Below are positions 45,801 to 58,688 of a stretch of DNA of 64,000 bases, one piece after another. The translations under genes were made by a program, and so were the position numbers. Numbering within the stretch: position 1 is the stretch's first letter; each line of letters begins with the position of its first letter. The stretch is from Artemisia argyi (Eukaryota; Streptophyta; Magnoliopsida; Asterales; Asteraceae), in the NCBI GenBank assembly GCA_030686995.1, contig CM060692.1, positions 126,991,796 through 127,055,795 of the forward strand, read 5' to 3'. The notes beneath the pieces are model-generated. The model was not told the origin of the DNA. It did not search any database and saw only the letters and a program-made list of their open reading frames with translations.

Positions 45801-48800
45801 GTCTCATCCGGCTACAACCTTTTCCCCAATGAGCTTCACATTCTTGTAGGTTGGTAAATGGATGATGGAATTCTCGAGTTGGATGTTTCACAATTTGCAA
45901 GTCAGGTTGGCCGGTGGAAGGGTCTCAAGATGATTTCAAGCTTGGTCGTACACGAATCAGATTCGATGAGAAACTTAGCCATGATATCGGCTACGAGAGC
46001 CATAGATTCTTCGAGGTTTGGCGGATCAGATGTTGGCATGGTAAGCAATGAAAGCACCATTGATAGAAACCAATTTTAGACGGTTAATCTTCTACGTAAT
46101 TAAACGTACTAGCAAGAACTAATTCTTCTAAAACTCTATATGGGTTTGACAAATGTTGGAAGAGGTAATGCAGCTATTGTGTCTACCTTATGTTTGTTGT
46201 ATTAGCCCTCGTTTCTTCAGTTGAGGATTATGTCCCTAAAGGCCAAAATAGTGCTCTCATTTACAATGAGGTGACATTCTTGCCCATTTAGAATATAAAT
46301 TAGCATCTTAATATATAAAGGTTTTCCATGTCATTACTCTCTTGTGAGCCTTTACTAAATTAAATATCCGCATGAATCCTCCATGCTACTACTCTTGGTA
46401 TCTTCATTTACCTTATATTTTGCGAGGCCTCGTTAGTTAGCTTATAGTCTTATTAGTTATTACTTGTTCATTCTACAAGTTTGTCCAAACCTATGTTTCT
46501 AAAGGATTCTTCCCGTGTTTCTACAAATGATCGTTAAGAGACAAGTTCATACCATTTCTGTAGTAAAGAAAATCATCATGAGTAAATGAATATGGATTGG
46601 ATCTCAATATCAGCTACATACTCCTCGTCCGGGTAGACTAGTCCCTCGTGCCATCTAAGGTCACTTCATTGTGTAAATACTCTTTAATGCCACACAAAGA
46701 TTTATAGAATTTGCTTAAACTTCTTTTTCTTGTATATTTAGCCATTTAACTATGAATATTGAAGATCTATGGTATCCATGGACGTTATTAGGTAATATAA
46801 ATATTTTTAAACATTGTTTCTATGTTACTCTACCATTTCTAATACATGCAAAAAGTTTCACCCCTTGCTTTTTGTCGCTTCTTGACTTAGTCGCTAGGCT
46901 TAAGGTCACTTTCGACTTTTACTCCCTTGCCTAAGAGTAATTGTTTTGCATTACAAACATCTGTTGGTGCTCTCATGGTGGGTAAAAGACGGTCTTCATG
47001 ATATGAGTAGCACATTACTATCCTTATCCATGACAAGTATCCCATAGTTTATGGGAAACGTGAAATGATCTGCTTTAACCAAAATGTTTTTTGCTTTGCT
47101 TTTACGGTACTTTAGACATATCCATTAGTTGTATGCTCATACGTGTTGGTTTAGGTTATCCGTGTGTCGTTTAGCAAACAAAGAATATGACATAAGATAC
47201 TAGGCTACAAGCACCTAAGTTAGCTAAAGCATTCCTTAGAGACAAGTTACAAGCTAAGTATTGGTTGGTGGAACTCTTTGGATTGGTCATCTATCTATCA
47301 ACATTTTGTGTAGATTTGTTGAGCACTCTTCATTCTCTCTCACTGTGGGACTTCAACTTACTGTTGTTGGTCATCATGTATTTTAGGAACTTGGCATATT
47401 TAGGCATTTAAAAAAGAACCCAATACAAGCTGAGTTGAAGCATAAATGCTGAAGTTTTAAGGGAACTTAACGTTGTTTTGTTCCATCTTTTAAGTTTTAA
47501 CTGAAAAACACAAGAAAGGAACATCAAAAACTTTTATATAACCTAACTCTAGCCATCTTCACACTCGCCATTTGCTAGTAAGCGTGCCATTCGTGAATGC
47601 AATTAATTTAAAAAGAACGTGAAACAATAACACTGAAGTATGGAACACATGCACATATCTTGTATCTCTTAACACTTCCATTCTTGGAATTTTGGATCAT
47701 CAAATCTTATCTTATTAATCTTAAGGATATGCACATGGGCGGAGTTACGGAGGGGCAGGCTGGGCAGCTGCCCCCTCAAACCTCTCGATACGTAGTGTAT
47801 TATTTCCAAAAGAATTGAAACTTTCATGATATTGCCCCCGTAAAACGTGAATAAGTAAAATAAAGTTAAGAATCTGTTAGAACTGGCACCTACTCCACTG
47901 CTTAAAGAGCCTTAGTGGGTATCCTACAGGCATGGGTTTGAATCCGCTCCATCCTATTAATTTTACTCTGTTTTGAATTTTGATCTCACATATTCTTTTC
48001 AATTTCATTTTTGTTTTCTTATAATTAGTTTCATTTTTTTACTTCCAGACTCTCAATTTGTTTTCACTTTTCAGCACACTCTATCTAGTTGATATTACAA
48101 TTCCAATAAGAACATCACCAGTTTTGTACTGATCAAACTTTTCCCCACATAATCTAGTGATTTTAAAGAACTGATTATAGTTGCAAATATCTGAATTCCA
48201 AAGCTGTACACATTTATGTTTTTAGGTTGAAACTTGGATTCTTGACCTGACTTGTTTAATTTGTCAAGTTTTGTTTGGTTGTCAGTTTGACCCAGAAAAA
48301 AACATTTAACCCGAGAATCTTGAACATATGAACTCGAATAACCCAAAACCTGACTCGATAAAATTGCCCCCCCCCCCCCTCCCCGTTTCGATTTTTTTTC
48401 TCTCCGACCCCTGGATATAGCGTATACCATGATTCTTAACAATGTAGCTAACACAATCTCTTGGATCATCAAATCTAATGTTAAGCACATACATGCCCAC
48501 TGTTTATTGTAACAGTAGTTTCATCTGGTTTCTGTTCACGTGATAATGGATCTTGTATTACCGCCATCAGTCTCTTTGTCTCATTCAGTGTTGTTTTCAG
48601 CCAATGCTGATTGAAGGTCAGAGTGGTGGTCGAGTATTCCTTGTAATTATGCTAGGTAAAATGCATGCTTCACCACAAAAAGGACATGCCCATTTTGTCT
48701 CCTTGGCCTGCTAGCATCTTGGAAGAGTAAGAATCGCAAAGCTTATTTTTTTAAATTAATCTGGGCTGTGTACCTTAAATTCAGATACAAGGCAGACATC

Positions 48801-50288
48801 ATGTAGATTAAAGGGACACATCCTTAATGGTATTGTGTGTTAATACTTATGTGTGCTGTAAATGTTTTCTTATATTATACATGAGTTATATATCTGCAAG
48901 AAGTTTAGGAGGTTTATTTTAGCCTACCATTTTTATCGGATAATTCTCAATGAACTTTTGAATGTGAAAATATATTTATTTAGTCTTAATATATCCAATA
49001 TGTGTACTATGACTTTAGTAGATTAGCTTGGTATAAGCTTTCCTGGTTTTGGGGAGACAATCAACCTCTTCATATGTAACCAATTTATCATCAATGTAGC
49101 TCAAGAAAAAATATCAGGTTCTTATTACTGTTCATGACTGCAGCCTAACTGATAATGTGACAGGTGTCTTGCTCACTGTGCAATGAGATGATGGAACCTG
49201 AAAAGTTAGCTGTGCACAAAGGTGAAAAATGCCCTCAACGAATGGCAACATGTGATTACTGCGAGTTTCCGCTGCCTGCAGTTGACCTATCTGTGCATCA
49301 GGTTCATAGATCTTTAACAAAAATATGCTTGTTATGCTTGCTATTGTATAACAAGATTTATTTCATATATCTTGTTTCAGTCACCTTTTCCCCAAAATCT
49401 GACACATTCCAACATTAGACTGTACTTAGAATTATACAGTGGTCGAATAATCTGTTTTTCGTGTTTAATATCTAAAATTTGCTACTTATTAAAATGACAG
49501 GAAAGTTGTGGAAATAGAACAGAGCTCTGTAATCTTTGTAACAGATATATACGACTCCGCGAAAAAGTTGCCCATGACGTTTCGTGCGATGGTGTCACAG
49601 ATACTATACCTGCAACTTCCAGGTTCAAAACATTTCATTTGCATCCAATTTTTGATACTCCCTGCATCCCAAAAAACTATAGCATTTCATTTCTGTTGAA
49701 CGGTTTCCATGTTTAAAACGCATATTGAGTTGGGTCCAAAGAATTGAAAGTTGTTTTAGATGTTTGACAAACACACAAACATATAATCAAACGACGCCAA
49801 AGCTGATGTTGCAATTTTCCATTGTAAGAAAATAGGCTATGGTGATCTCTTCTTAGTTTGACAAAAAACATAAGAACAGTTGATTGCACAAATTTACGTA
49901 ACAAGCACCCAAATGTTCTTGAGACGTGCACTTTGAGTGGCCCCCACATTACATGTGCACGTCTTAAGTTACTATTTGGGTGGTCCTAACGTGGCCCGCG
50001 CATTTTGTCACCTTGAGTTTATATCGATATAACTGTATCACGAGACGAGACACAAATTTTTCAACATTTCTATTGGCGGTAGCTCCCATTTATTTCCATG
50101 TTCAACTTTACTAAAACTGATGATGTCTGTAAAGGGCAACAAGGGAAGCTGAACGAGAGCGTGCTCCTAGAAGGCGGCCACCACCACGCGATTTTTCGAC
50201 ACGCAGACTTCTGTTTACAATAGCAATAACCGGGATCGCGGTTCTTCTAGGTTCGTTTCTGTTTCAATCCAAGCCGGACCAGGCTTAG
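42607..50288 (+). CDS. TRAF-type zinc-finger protein with C-terminal membrane anchor
   Basis: Five coding exons with GT..AG introns: 42607-42659, 43677-43812, 49164-49301, 49501-49622 and 50135-50288; 603 bases, 200 residues. Five tandem zinc fingers of form CX2CX11HX3-4(C/H): C15/C18/H30/C34, C41/C44/H56/H61, C66/C69/H81/C86, C93/C96/H108/C112 and C119/C122/H134/C138. A basic Arg/Pro segment (153-174) and a hydrophobic stretch (175-193, LLFTIAITGIAVLLGSFLF) near the C-terminus follow, so the protein may be tail-anchored with fingers in the cytosol. It resembles plant TRAF-type zinc-finger proteins related to XIAP-associated factor (Arabidopsis At1g09920, from memory); the exact role is unknown. 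Exons keep frame and all zinc ligands are present. A second Met at residue 7 could also be a start. Intron 2 is unusually long (5351 bp). Confidence 0.93.
43813..49163 (+). other. Intron 2 of the zinc-finger gene, repeat-rich
   Basis: A 5.35-kb intron without supported coding sequence. It holds a T23 run (44107-44129), two 24-bp tandem repeats of CATAAACACGACTACC... (44786-44833) and a diverged direct duplication (near 44463-44620 and 45100-45260). A second diverged pair (GCACCATTGATAGAAA near 45322 and 46050), a possible SINE-like segment (about 47735-47975) and a C-rich stretch at 48366-48383 complete the list. Confidence 0.7.
47735..47975 (+). repeat. Possible SINE-like segment in intron 2
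   Basis: A GC-richer island (GGGCGGAGTTACGGAGGGGC, then GCAGCTGCCCCC) is followed by GGGTTTGAATCCGC, which resembles a polymerase III B box. No clear A box, tail or target duplication is defined. The call is tentative. Confidence 0.3.
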
Positions 50289-51214
50289 CCGCAGTAAGAA
50301 CTCAGTCGTCACCTGGTTTTAGTTCTGGGCTTGCAAGCAAAACATATGTTCTCATGTGTTTGTTGTATAACTTGTGGTGCCAAATGTCACTATTCTCTTC
50401 ATTTTCGTATATATAAACGTATATCCTGTTCTCATAGTTACTCACAAAAATAATGTTATAATAAAAACGACCTGCCCTAAAGACTTGATGTAAAGTTGAA
50501 CGTAAATGTCATATATCCAGCGAGTCTACATTCTCGTATATATTACATTCAGTTTGAAACATATATTTCGCTTTATTGTATCAAACTACTAGTTATAATA
50601 CCCGCGCACGCGCGGGTTTTTTTTTTTAATTTTTTGAATTATATATTTTTATTTATTATAGTAAAAAAACAAATAATTTAATCTTTGTTTTGTTTGATTT
50701 ATTATGTTTAATTATAGTTTTTTATTATTAAAGATAATTATTTAAAAATTTTAATCCTATTATTAATTGCAACTTATCTATATTTTTTGTATTTATCTTC
50801 TACTTATTTTATGGATAAATATAAAATGTTACTTAATAAGAAAATAATTTTTTTTTAAATAAAATTATTACTAAATAAGGTATGAATGCATTTTTTTAAA
50901 ATGGAAAATTCCCGATAAAGGTTTTGTTTTATTATATAAAAGATGTGCATATGTTATGAGTTGAACAAACTTGGGTTTCATCTTGTGTAAATATTGGTGT
51001 GTGTAAATGAGCTTTTGTGTAGGATGTCTTAATAAAATCACCAGGTGATTTATCATGCACTACAATCATCTCACATGCAAAGTGATTTATACACTCCCGG
51101 ATACATTCGACAATCTTAACAAATATAGTAACACATAACATGGAATTGGGACCTTGCGTGATTAAAATAATAAATAAATAAATAAACCTTTATTATGCAT
51201 TAGACAATCTTAAC
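50289..51214. other. Region downstream of the zinc-finger gene with a Helitron-type 3' end
   Basis: The first 200 bases are probably the 3' UTR. At 50601-50616 there is a hairpin CCCGCG-CACG-CGCGGG. On the minus strand it is followed by eight bases, CTAG (50592-50589) and T, the form of a Helitron 3' end. The AT-rich DNA to about 51190 may belong to that element; its 5' end is not found. No gene is seen. Confidence 0.5.
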
Positions 51215-52784
51215 TGTAACACCCTAAAATATAGCAGCGGAAATCAATGTCACTAAGGTGCTACCAATTTGGTATCACAACACTCAGTACAAAGAACGGT
51301 TTATAAAACCCCTTTAATAACTTTTATTAATGAAATAATAGAGTTTAAAAAGTTAAATTGTTGTGGAATATGACCCATATACAAAATGCGGTCCCATTAC
51401 AAAAGAGGTCATAAATGTGTCAAAACATTTAAAAGTGTGGTCTATGACCATGCCATGCCACGCCATGCCTTGAGAATCGTCAATTATCTTATACCTGAGA
51501 AAAACATGCTTAAAAAGGGTCAGCTATAAAGCTGGTGAGTTCATACGTTTGCAGTAAAGCATTTAAGCAATCAAGTTTAGTTTATGAACAAAGATGTGCT
51601 CGATACACCGTATGTAAGGAGTCTTCCAAATAAAAGTGTGTGTTGTGTTTATTACTCCAACGCTAAGTTCACAGTACCGAAGCTACAACAGTTCTACATG
51701 CGTCTAAGCATGTCATTATGTTTATGTGCCCTTAGTAAGTGTGTACTTCCAATAACACTTAAATTCTGAAATGGTATACGTCTGTGAATCCATAGTTTGG
51801 CATAGTTTGAGCGACCAACCCGGACGGAGAATCTCAATAAATCTATTTATAACATTCGCGCTCCCCAGAAGGGATTAATGGTACGTGAAAGGCGGGAAAT
51901 TAGGGGAAAATAAGTTGCTTAGGCTGAGCTCGTAATAACACAAGAGTTTTAGTTTTTAGTCCGTAAAAGTGTTTTGCATAAAAGCAATTGCAGGAAAGTG
52001 TTTGCATGCAATAGTTCATAAAGTGTGTTTCATAAAACAAGAATTCATAAAGTGTGTTGCATACATGCAATAATTCAGAAAGTGTGTTGCATAAAAGTAA
52101 GAGTTTATAAAGTGTTTGCATGTTGCTCACCCAAGTTTTGTAAAGCAAAGTAAAAAGTGGGGCTATAAACTTACAGTAATATGTAAAGGTTTAGAGTACT
52201 TGTGAAAGTAAAAATAAGTAGTTGAGCATGTATTTCCCCCAAAGAGTTTATAAAGTAATTAAACGAGTAAAAGTGAGGCTATGACTCACCTTAGTAAATC
52301 GTCTGGTGAATAAATCAAGTATTGAATGTGCACGGCTCCGACACGCAACCTAGATTAGTATGACATTTCTTAGTATACAATTTTGTGTATTTACGACTCA
52401 AAGTGTATAAATAGTTTATGTGTTTACAAGTGGTTGTGTTTAATATTGCTCGTGTGGCAGAGTTTACGTTTATATCATTTCAAAATGTTTGTTGGTATTG
52501 GCTCTTGGACAAATGTACGAATATATGGGTATAAAAGTATTCATGACGAATAAGTTTTTTGTTCGGGAGTAACCGAAAGACTTAGTACGGAAAGTATTCA
52601 CAAGTAAAGTGTTTGTGAAAAATAAACATTAGTAAAATAATAAATACTTTACGCCAAGTATTTATATTAGTAGTGGTTACGAGATACGATGTATATATAA
52701 ATGTGTTTATATATATTTAGTTAGTAGATGATAAGTTAGAAAATATTTATATAAATTAAGGTGATTCTTGGTTTAGATATGCAG

Positions 52785-52857
52785 GTTATTATATATATAC
52801 TAATCCCCAAGAGGTTACTGTAGCAACCACTGTAGTTGCTACAGTGGACGCTACAGT

Positions 52858-52888
<31 letters not shown>

Positions 52889-53296
52889 GGTAGTATTAAC
52901 GGTCGTTAGTTATTTAACGGCTGTTAACTAACGACTGTTATCTTTAACATTTTTTCAAAAAATTTGTACGCACTTTGACCTTCATCTCACCGGTTCATTG
53001 CAAATTTAGTCCTCACATAATTTACATAAATGGTCCTTCATGTTATACATTAATTGCAAAGTCAGTCCTAGGTAACTAACTTCACGTTAAGTAGCTAATG
53101 GCAACAAAAAATGCTTTTAACGCAATTACCATAACCCAAAGCCGTTAAATATTTGCAACCACAAACAAAACTTAACCAACACCCAATAACTACTTAAAAA
53201 AATATATAAACTATTTCTCTCTTTTTTTTACAACCAACGCATAATACCAAACTTCTATTTAAAAAACTCGCCGCAACGCGCGGGTTACTAAACTCG
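52785..53296 (+). mobile_element. Helitron-like element, copy 1 of a tandem pair
   Basis: It begins near a TATATATAC stretch and carries an inverted repeat ACTGTAGCAAC...GTTGCTACAGT (52819-52847). It then has T28 (52861-52888) and TAACGGTCGTTAG repeats, and ends with a CCGC...GCGG hairpin and AAACTCG|T at 53296. The terminal CTCG departs from the usual Helitron CTRR. Confidence 0.5.
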
Positions 53297-53618
53297 TAAT
53301 ATACTAAAGGGTAAGAGGTTACTGTAGCAAGCACTGTGCTTGCTACAGTTTTTTTTTTTTTTTTTTTTTAGTATTAACGGTCGTTAGTTAGTTAACGGCT
53401 GTTAACTAACGACCGTTATCTTTAACATTTAAAAAAAATTTGTACGCACTTTGTCTTTCATCTCAGTGGTTCATTGCAAATTTAGTCCTCAAATAATTTA
53501 CATAAATGGTCCTTCATGTTATACATCAATTGCAAAATCAGTCCTAGGTAACTAACTTCATGTTAAGTAGCTAACGGTAACAAAAGAATTCCGCAGCAAC
53601 GCGCGGGTACCAAACTCG
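53297..53618 (+). mobile_element. Helitron-like element, copy 2 of a tandem pair
   Basis: It starts directly after copy 1 and shows the same parts in the same order. The inverted repeat has a 13-bp stem (53321-53349) of changed sequence, then T21 (53349-53369), a large TAACGGTCGTTAG palindrome (53376-53420) and a GCGCGGG hairpin with CTCG|T at about 53618. Noncoding. Confidence 0.5.
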
Positions 53619-55731
53619 TTGTATTTAAAGTTCAACATTAGTATTACATTTGGTATTAAACTTGCACTCAATGAATACTGAGTCGTGGTGTGCATGTATA
53701 TGTTTGTGTGTTTCATTCTTCTACTTCACACTAATTTGCCATCTTTTAAATTAAGCATCCCCAGTTTTCTCAACATGTATAAAATATAGAAGTATCACTT
53801 TGTTGGTTCTTGAAGCCAAATAAGCTTGTACATTTTCAAATAGCACTTGATTAGCTTATTTATTTTATTTTATTATTTTTTTTAAAAAGAGTAAGCACTA
53901 CAATAAACCACCCGACTTATTTTGAGTGTTCGACACCAAATCCAACCGAACACAAAAAATATGAAATCAATTATTTATTAAGTTCAATGAGCTTGTTTTT
54001 ATGTCAAATAAGTTGTAAGGTTTCAAAATGAGCACTTGACCTCGGGTTTGACCAAAATAAGCACATAACCTACGTATTGGGTTTCTCGGCCCATAATATA
54101 AATCGTTATGGGTTCGATAATTAAGCTGAGTGACATAGAAGCCCAAAAAGCTTGGAACATAAGCTAGTAATCCGAAAACAAGCAATAAGCTACGAATAAG
54201 CGAATAAGGACTTTTGTCCAATCAAGCCAAGACTTAAGTTTACGTTTCTTCATGTTGTTTTGAGTTTGAAAACTTCAGATAAATGACCACTTACTAATGT
54301 GTGTCGAATGATAAGCAAGTAAGCATTTGCTTATTTGTATTGTGTTTAACTATTTATTAGTGTTAAATGAAGTTCAAAAGTTTACCACACAAGTTTCAAA
54401 CCCAACCATAATCATTTACGTATGTATGTGCATGCCAAGTAAGTAAAGATTTAGAAAGTCATTGTTATGTTTTTAATTTTGGAATATACATATACAATGA
54501 AATGCATGAGTAGCATGCTTAGTAGCTTAAGGAATTAAAAAAAATATAAGATTTGAAATCGACTTCTTACAGTGGGTGGGTGTGAACGAGAGTGTGTGAG
54601 TTTCGAACAAGAAGCAAGACCAAGACCAAGACCAAGTTTTCTTAAAAATAATCACTAACCACCTTTTTACCCAAGCTTCCAATATTTAATCAAACCCTTT
54701 AAAACCTCGTAGTAACCCTTGTAAATGCTTCAAGAAAAACCCATGGAAATGTAAGATTTTTGTGTAGTTTTTATGGTGATTTTTGATGGAAATGAACTAT
54801 AGATAAAACTAGAGCACTAAACCTTCAATCTTTTTACAAGAACAAGTAAATATTTGATATGATTTTTGGTGTTGGTGGGCTGAGTTGGTTAGTACAAACC
54901 AAGAGAGAATAGGAGGTGATGGTTATTTTTGTTCTGTGAAAGGAAATGGGATGTAAAATGGTAATGTTTATTTTATAAATCAAGTAGCAAGACTTAGTAA
55001 AATACCTATAGACAAATAGACATCAATATTAATGAATGTATGGGAGGGTACGTGGGTTTTGGATGGAAGATCAAGAAAACATAGACTTTTGGTGGATCTT
55101 GAAAGAGATCTTTGAATGTGATAGTAGATAGGTTTTGTAAGAAAGGTTGGTAAATTTAAATAAATTGTAATGTTTTTCTTTAAATTAAATGGTGGCAGAT
55201 TTTGTGATGCATTTATGTGTGTTTGAAAGTAAACTAGGTTTATAACTCGACGTGTTAGTTTTGTGTACAAAATGTGTTTTTGATACAAGTTTAATACATA
55301 TACATAATAGAAAACGTATAAGTTTGAGTTTAGTTGTGTTAGATTGCATATAGTAGCGACACATCTAAGTTTGAAAAGAGTGGGAATTTTAAAAATGTGA
55401 ATTCTCATAATGTTTTACGTATCTTGCTTGAGGTTCAATGTGAGTCGAGATGTTTTGGTTGCACGTTGAAAATCGTTAACGTGTAAATTTTGTTTTCAAG
55501 TGTGTTTTTATAAAAGATATATAAAAACATTAATATTGGTTTTAAGTATTTTTATTAGACTAAACCATACTATCTATGGGTCGGTTCGTACGCGAGCTCG
55601 TGTTTCCAATAATGTGAGATAACTTCTCGTCATTAAATCAAGTGAGCTAAATCATGCTCAAAATTAAATGAGTAATAATAAATAATAATTTATTATTAAA
55701 ATATTATTTGGAAAAATTACCGATTGTCACA

Positions 55732-56665
55732 GCCTCCCAGCCTTATTTGAATGTCGTCCCGACATTCAATTCGTGTTACCAGATGAAGAACGAAAATATG
55801 GGGATATTTGGCCTTGATTTCATCTTCCTGTTCATACTTGAATTCAAAACCTCTTCTAGAGTTCTAACAAATTTTGACAATCGGGATACAGCTATACTTT
55901 AACAGTTTGAATTCCCAACTCATGGTTTCAATGGGTTCTAACATTTCATCAATGTGAATTTCCTCCAAAGATATGATGTTCAGTCTAGGTGCGTGTACTC
56001 CTAGAGTCAATTTTATTACCTTATTTCTCAGGGTTTTTGTTATCGAGGGATATTCGAGCAACCTTTTCTTTGTAATTGCTCTTGGCGTGATATTTTGGAT
56101 AATCATGCCATATGGATGATGACGTCGAACCTTCATGTTCTGTTGTGTGATTAGGCTGATTGTGTGGGTTACCTAGTAGGTTTTAGGTTCCATCTTGAAA
56201 GATGGTGTTGATTGCTACTAGCAATTTGTTGGTGTATTCAGTAATATACTTAGTACCCAATATGCGGATGCTTAAAGCTGAGAGTCTGGTTTGGTTATCT
56301 ACGGGTTATAAGTCATCTAGTAGCTATAGATTTCCTACTTGATGATGAGGTTTCTTGGAACAAAAAAAAAATACGGGGAGAAATAGGAAGTTGTCAAGTT
56401 CTGTTTCGTAAGTATTGAGGTTGTAACTGTTAAGGAAAATATTGTTGGTGACCATGTTTGTCAGTGGGTTGCCCTAAAGCAGCTTATGGTGTAGTTTGTC
56501 TCCTTAGTTTAGTATGTGGTATGAGGTAAGACTGTATTCAGGTGGTAAAGTTGTGTAGAAATCTATTTGATTTTTGTGGTTACTAGGATGGAGGTCCATA
56601 AGTTGTATTTCTTCCGATTATACACATAGAAATTGTTGTGCACAACACTAGATTCTGATGATAAC

Positions 56666-56724
<59 letters not shown>

Positions 56725-56841
56725 TGATAGCCAGATCCTTTGAAATCGAAAGAAGTAAAGTAAGGTGAGGTATTTCTAAAGTTGAGTCTTGTACAACTCT
56801 TAAGGTCGTTACTGTAGGTAATCCATGCTAATTGAGGTTAC
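55732..56841 (-). pseudogene. Decayed end of chromovirus pol (element Y)
   Basis: On the minus strand 56136-55864 translates with phrases such as LEEIHIDEMLEPIE and LLKYSCIPIVKI, which fit the end of integrase and chromodomain region of Tekay-type pol. Stops follow soon. 56137-56670 shows no clear domain, and a T52 run lies at 56672-56723. GTTAC (56837-56841) borders the X3 LTR. The lineage call rests on this short similarity plus the LTR ends. Confidence 0.45.
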
Positions 56842-58143
56842 TGATACGTGGTAATCGCACCAGGCTTTACCTCTCGAGGGATCTCGAGAAGCTTACAACC
56901 CCCACCAGGCAGTGTACCTGATCGTTGTAGTATAGTATAGTGACAAGTACCGGGGGATTGATCGTTCAACTCAGGAATAGTGTCGCTAGGATTAGAAAGT
57001 CTCCTAAACTAGGGATGATTCTTTTTGTATTTTTATATTTTATAAAAGCAATTAAAATCTCGGGTTTTGGAAGAGTGGGCGGAATTAGTTGCTAGTCAAC
57101 TAACCCAATAACTAAGATGCAATCAAAATAAAATAACAGAAATGAAAATAAATCTAATTACTAATGTGGTGTAAACAATAATAGGGAAAGTTGTGTTTAC
57201 TTAGGTTTCATTACTCCCTAGATATCTTTTACAGGTTGATAGTTTGTTACAATTGCATGGATGACGGGTCATATTCCTTAATACTAGTCGTAGGGCCGTG
57301 TACAATATTCCCTAACTCTATAGGATCCTACTTCACTCCTATGTCGAGCCGTTAGAAACTCCTAACATGGGATCATTAGAATTCTCCTACGCATTAAATA
57401 CAACCAAAAATCATAGTACACCTTTGATCATGTTTCTAAGACGTTCAAGCATGTTACCAATGGAAGTCCGCCAGTTTTCTTAAGCCTAACATCGAATACA
57501 ATCATCCGTAACAACTATAAACAAACAATCAACCGATAATCAACATCTAGGTTTCACTACATCTAAGCAAACACAAAAGAGATCTAGCCAAGCATGTTAA
57601 ATTGAAGACAAGTGTAAGATATATTCAAGCAACACATAGACATATTGATTGAATTGAAAGAGTACTTATCTCAAATTGACATGAAAGGTTTCAAAGGGTA
57701 AAAACCCTTGAAAAAGCTGTGAAAATCGGACTAGGGTTTTTCTCCAAAGTTGCACCCTCAAAGTTACACACTAATGAATGAAAATTGGAAAACTATATAT
57801 AGATTTTGCAGGGTGACGACGTCAAGAAGAAATCTGTGACGCCGTCAACTCGCCGCCCATAATGAAATCGGATTGCCTAGATCCACTTTTGATGCCGTCA
57901 TGTGTAAAATTGCTCTGGGCCGTCACTAATATTTGGACCATGACGGCCTTGGGTGACGCCGTCATCTCCAATGTACAAAACACTCTGGACTGTCACGTGT
58001 ATCATCCACTTCCACCTCTTGTATTACTCTTAACACCGTCACTTGGAAACTCTTGACGCCGTCAGGTACTGTTCCCAGCAAGGAAAATTAAGACTTTGCC
58101 GTTTTCTTCACTTTTATGCTCCAAAAACGTCCAAAATGCTTCC

Positions 58144-58332
58144 TGATGCGTAGGAATCGCAACAGGCTTTACCTCTCGAGGGATCTCGAGAAGCTTACAA
58201 CCCCCACCAGGCAGTGTACCTGATCGTTGTAGTATAGTATAGTGACAAGTACCGGGGGATTGATCGTTCAGCTTAGGAATAGTGTCGCTAGGATTAGAAA
58301 GCCTAAATACTAGTTCTAAAGGTGAGGGATGA
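58144..58332 (-). mobile_element. Truncated 3' LTR of X2
   Basis: Only the first 189 bases (plus-strand order) of an X LTR remain. The sequence then jumps at GATTA (58331-58335) to internal sequence matching about 8175 in X1. GATTA occurs at both break points in X1, so the deletion, about 1.5 kb, probably arose by short-homology repair. It removed most of the LTR and the LTR-adjacent hairpin/purine module. Confidence 0.85.
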
Positions 58333-58652
58333 TTACCATAGGCTTGGGAAATGATCAAACCTCCACCGCATGGCGTAAGCACCTAGGATAAACTATCAAA
58401 GAGGTCTTTTAAAGGGTTGTAACGTTAGGTGTAGGGATATGAAATACACGGTTTTGTTAGATAAAGGAAGTTTTACTGGTGGCGAGTTAACAATCTTAGT
58501 CAATTACATGTACAATGTGGCGTTGCTAAGCCAAGACTAGACTCGACTTAAGCTAATAAATGAAAAATAACAAAAATATAAAATGAACATAGAATAAAAA
58601 GGGATGGTAGTCCGTATGTTTTTTCTCTTTTCTTTTTCTATTTTTTTTTTTC

Positions 58653-58688
<36 letters not shown>

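Larger units (their letters stand above)
51215..55731 (-). mobile_element. 3' LTR of a Tekay-like chromovirus (element Y)
   Basis: On the minus strand the LTR begins TGTGACAATCGG (55731) and ends GGGTGTTACA (51215), the terminal form common in Tekay/Del-type elements. It spans 4.5 kb including two Helitron-like insertions (52785-53618). The internal region to its right ends in a purine-rich GGCTGGGAGGC, a likely polypurine tract, which makes this the 3' LTR. It contains a CAAGAC microsatellite-like run near 54620. No open frame in it looks real. Confidence 0.65.

Noticed and set aside
47940..47965. A tRNA gene suggested by a B-box-like sequence
   Set aside because: No cloverleaf with paired acceptor and anticodon arms can be drawn; only a possible SINE relic is reported.
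49164..49418. An 84-residue independent zinc-finger gene
   Set aside because: It begins exactly at a splice acceptor and runs past the donor at 49302; it is exon 3 of the gene at 42607-50288.
55708..55902. A 64-residue plus-strand gene after LTR Y
   Set aside because: It lies antisense to the chromovirus pol remnant and starts in the LTR; it has no support.
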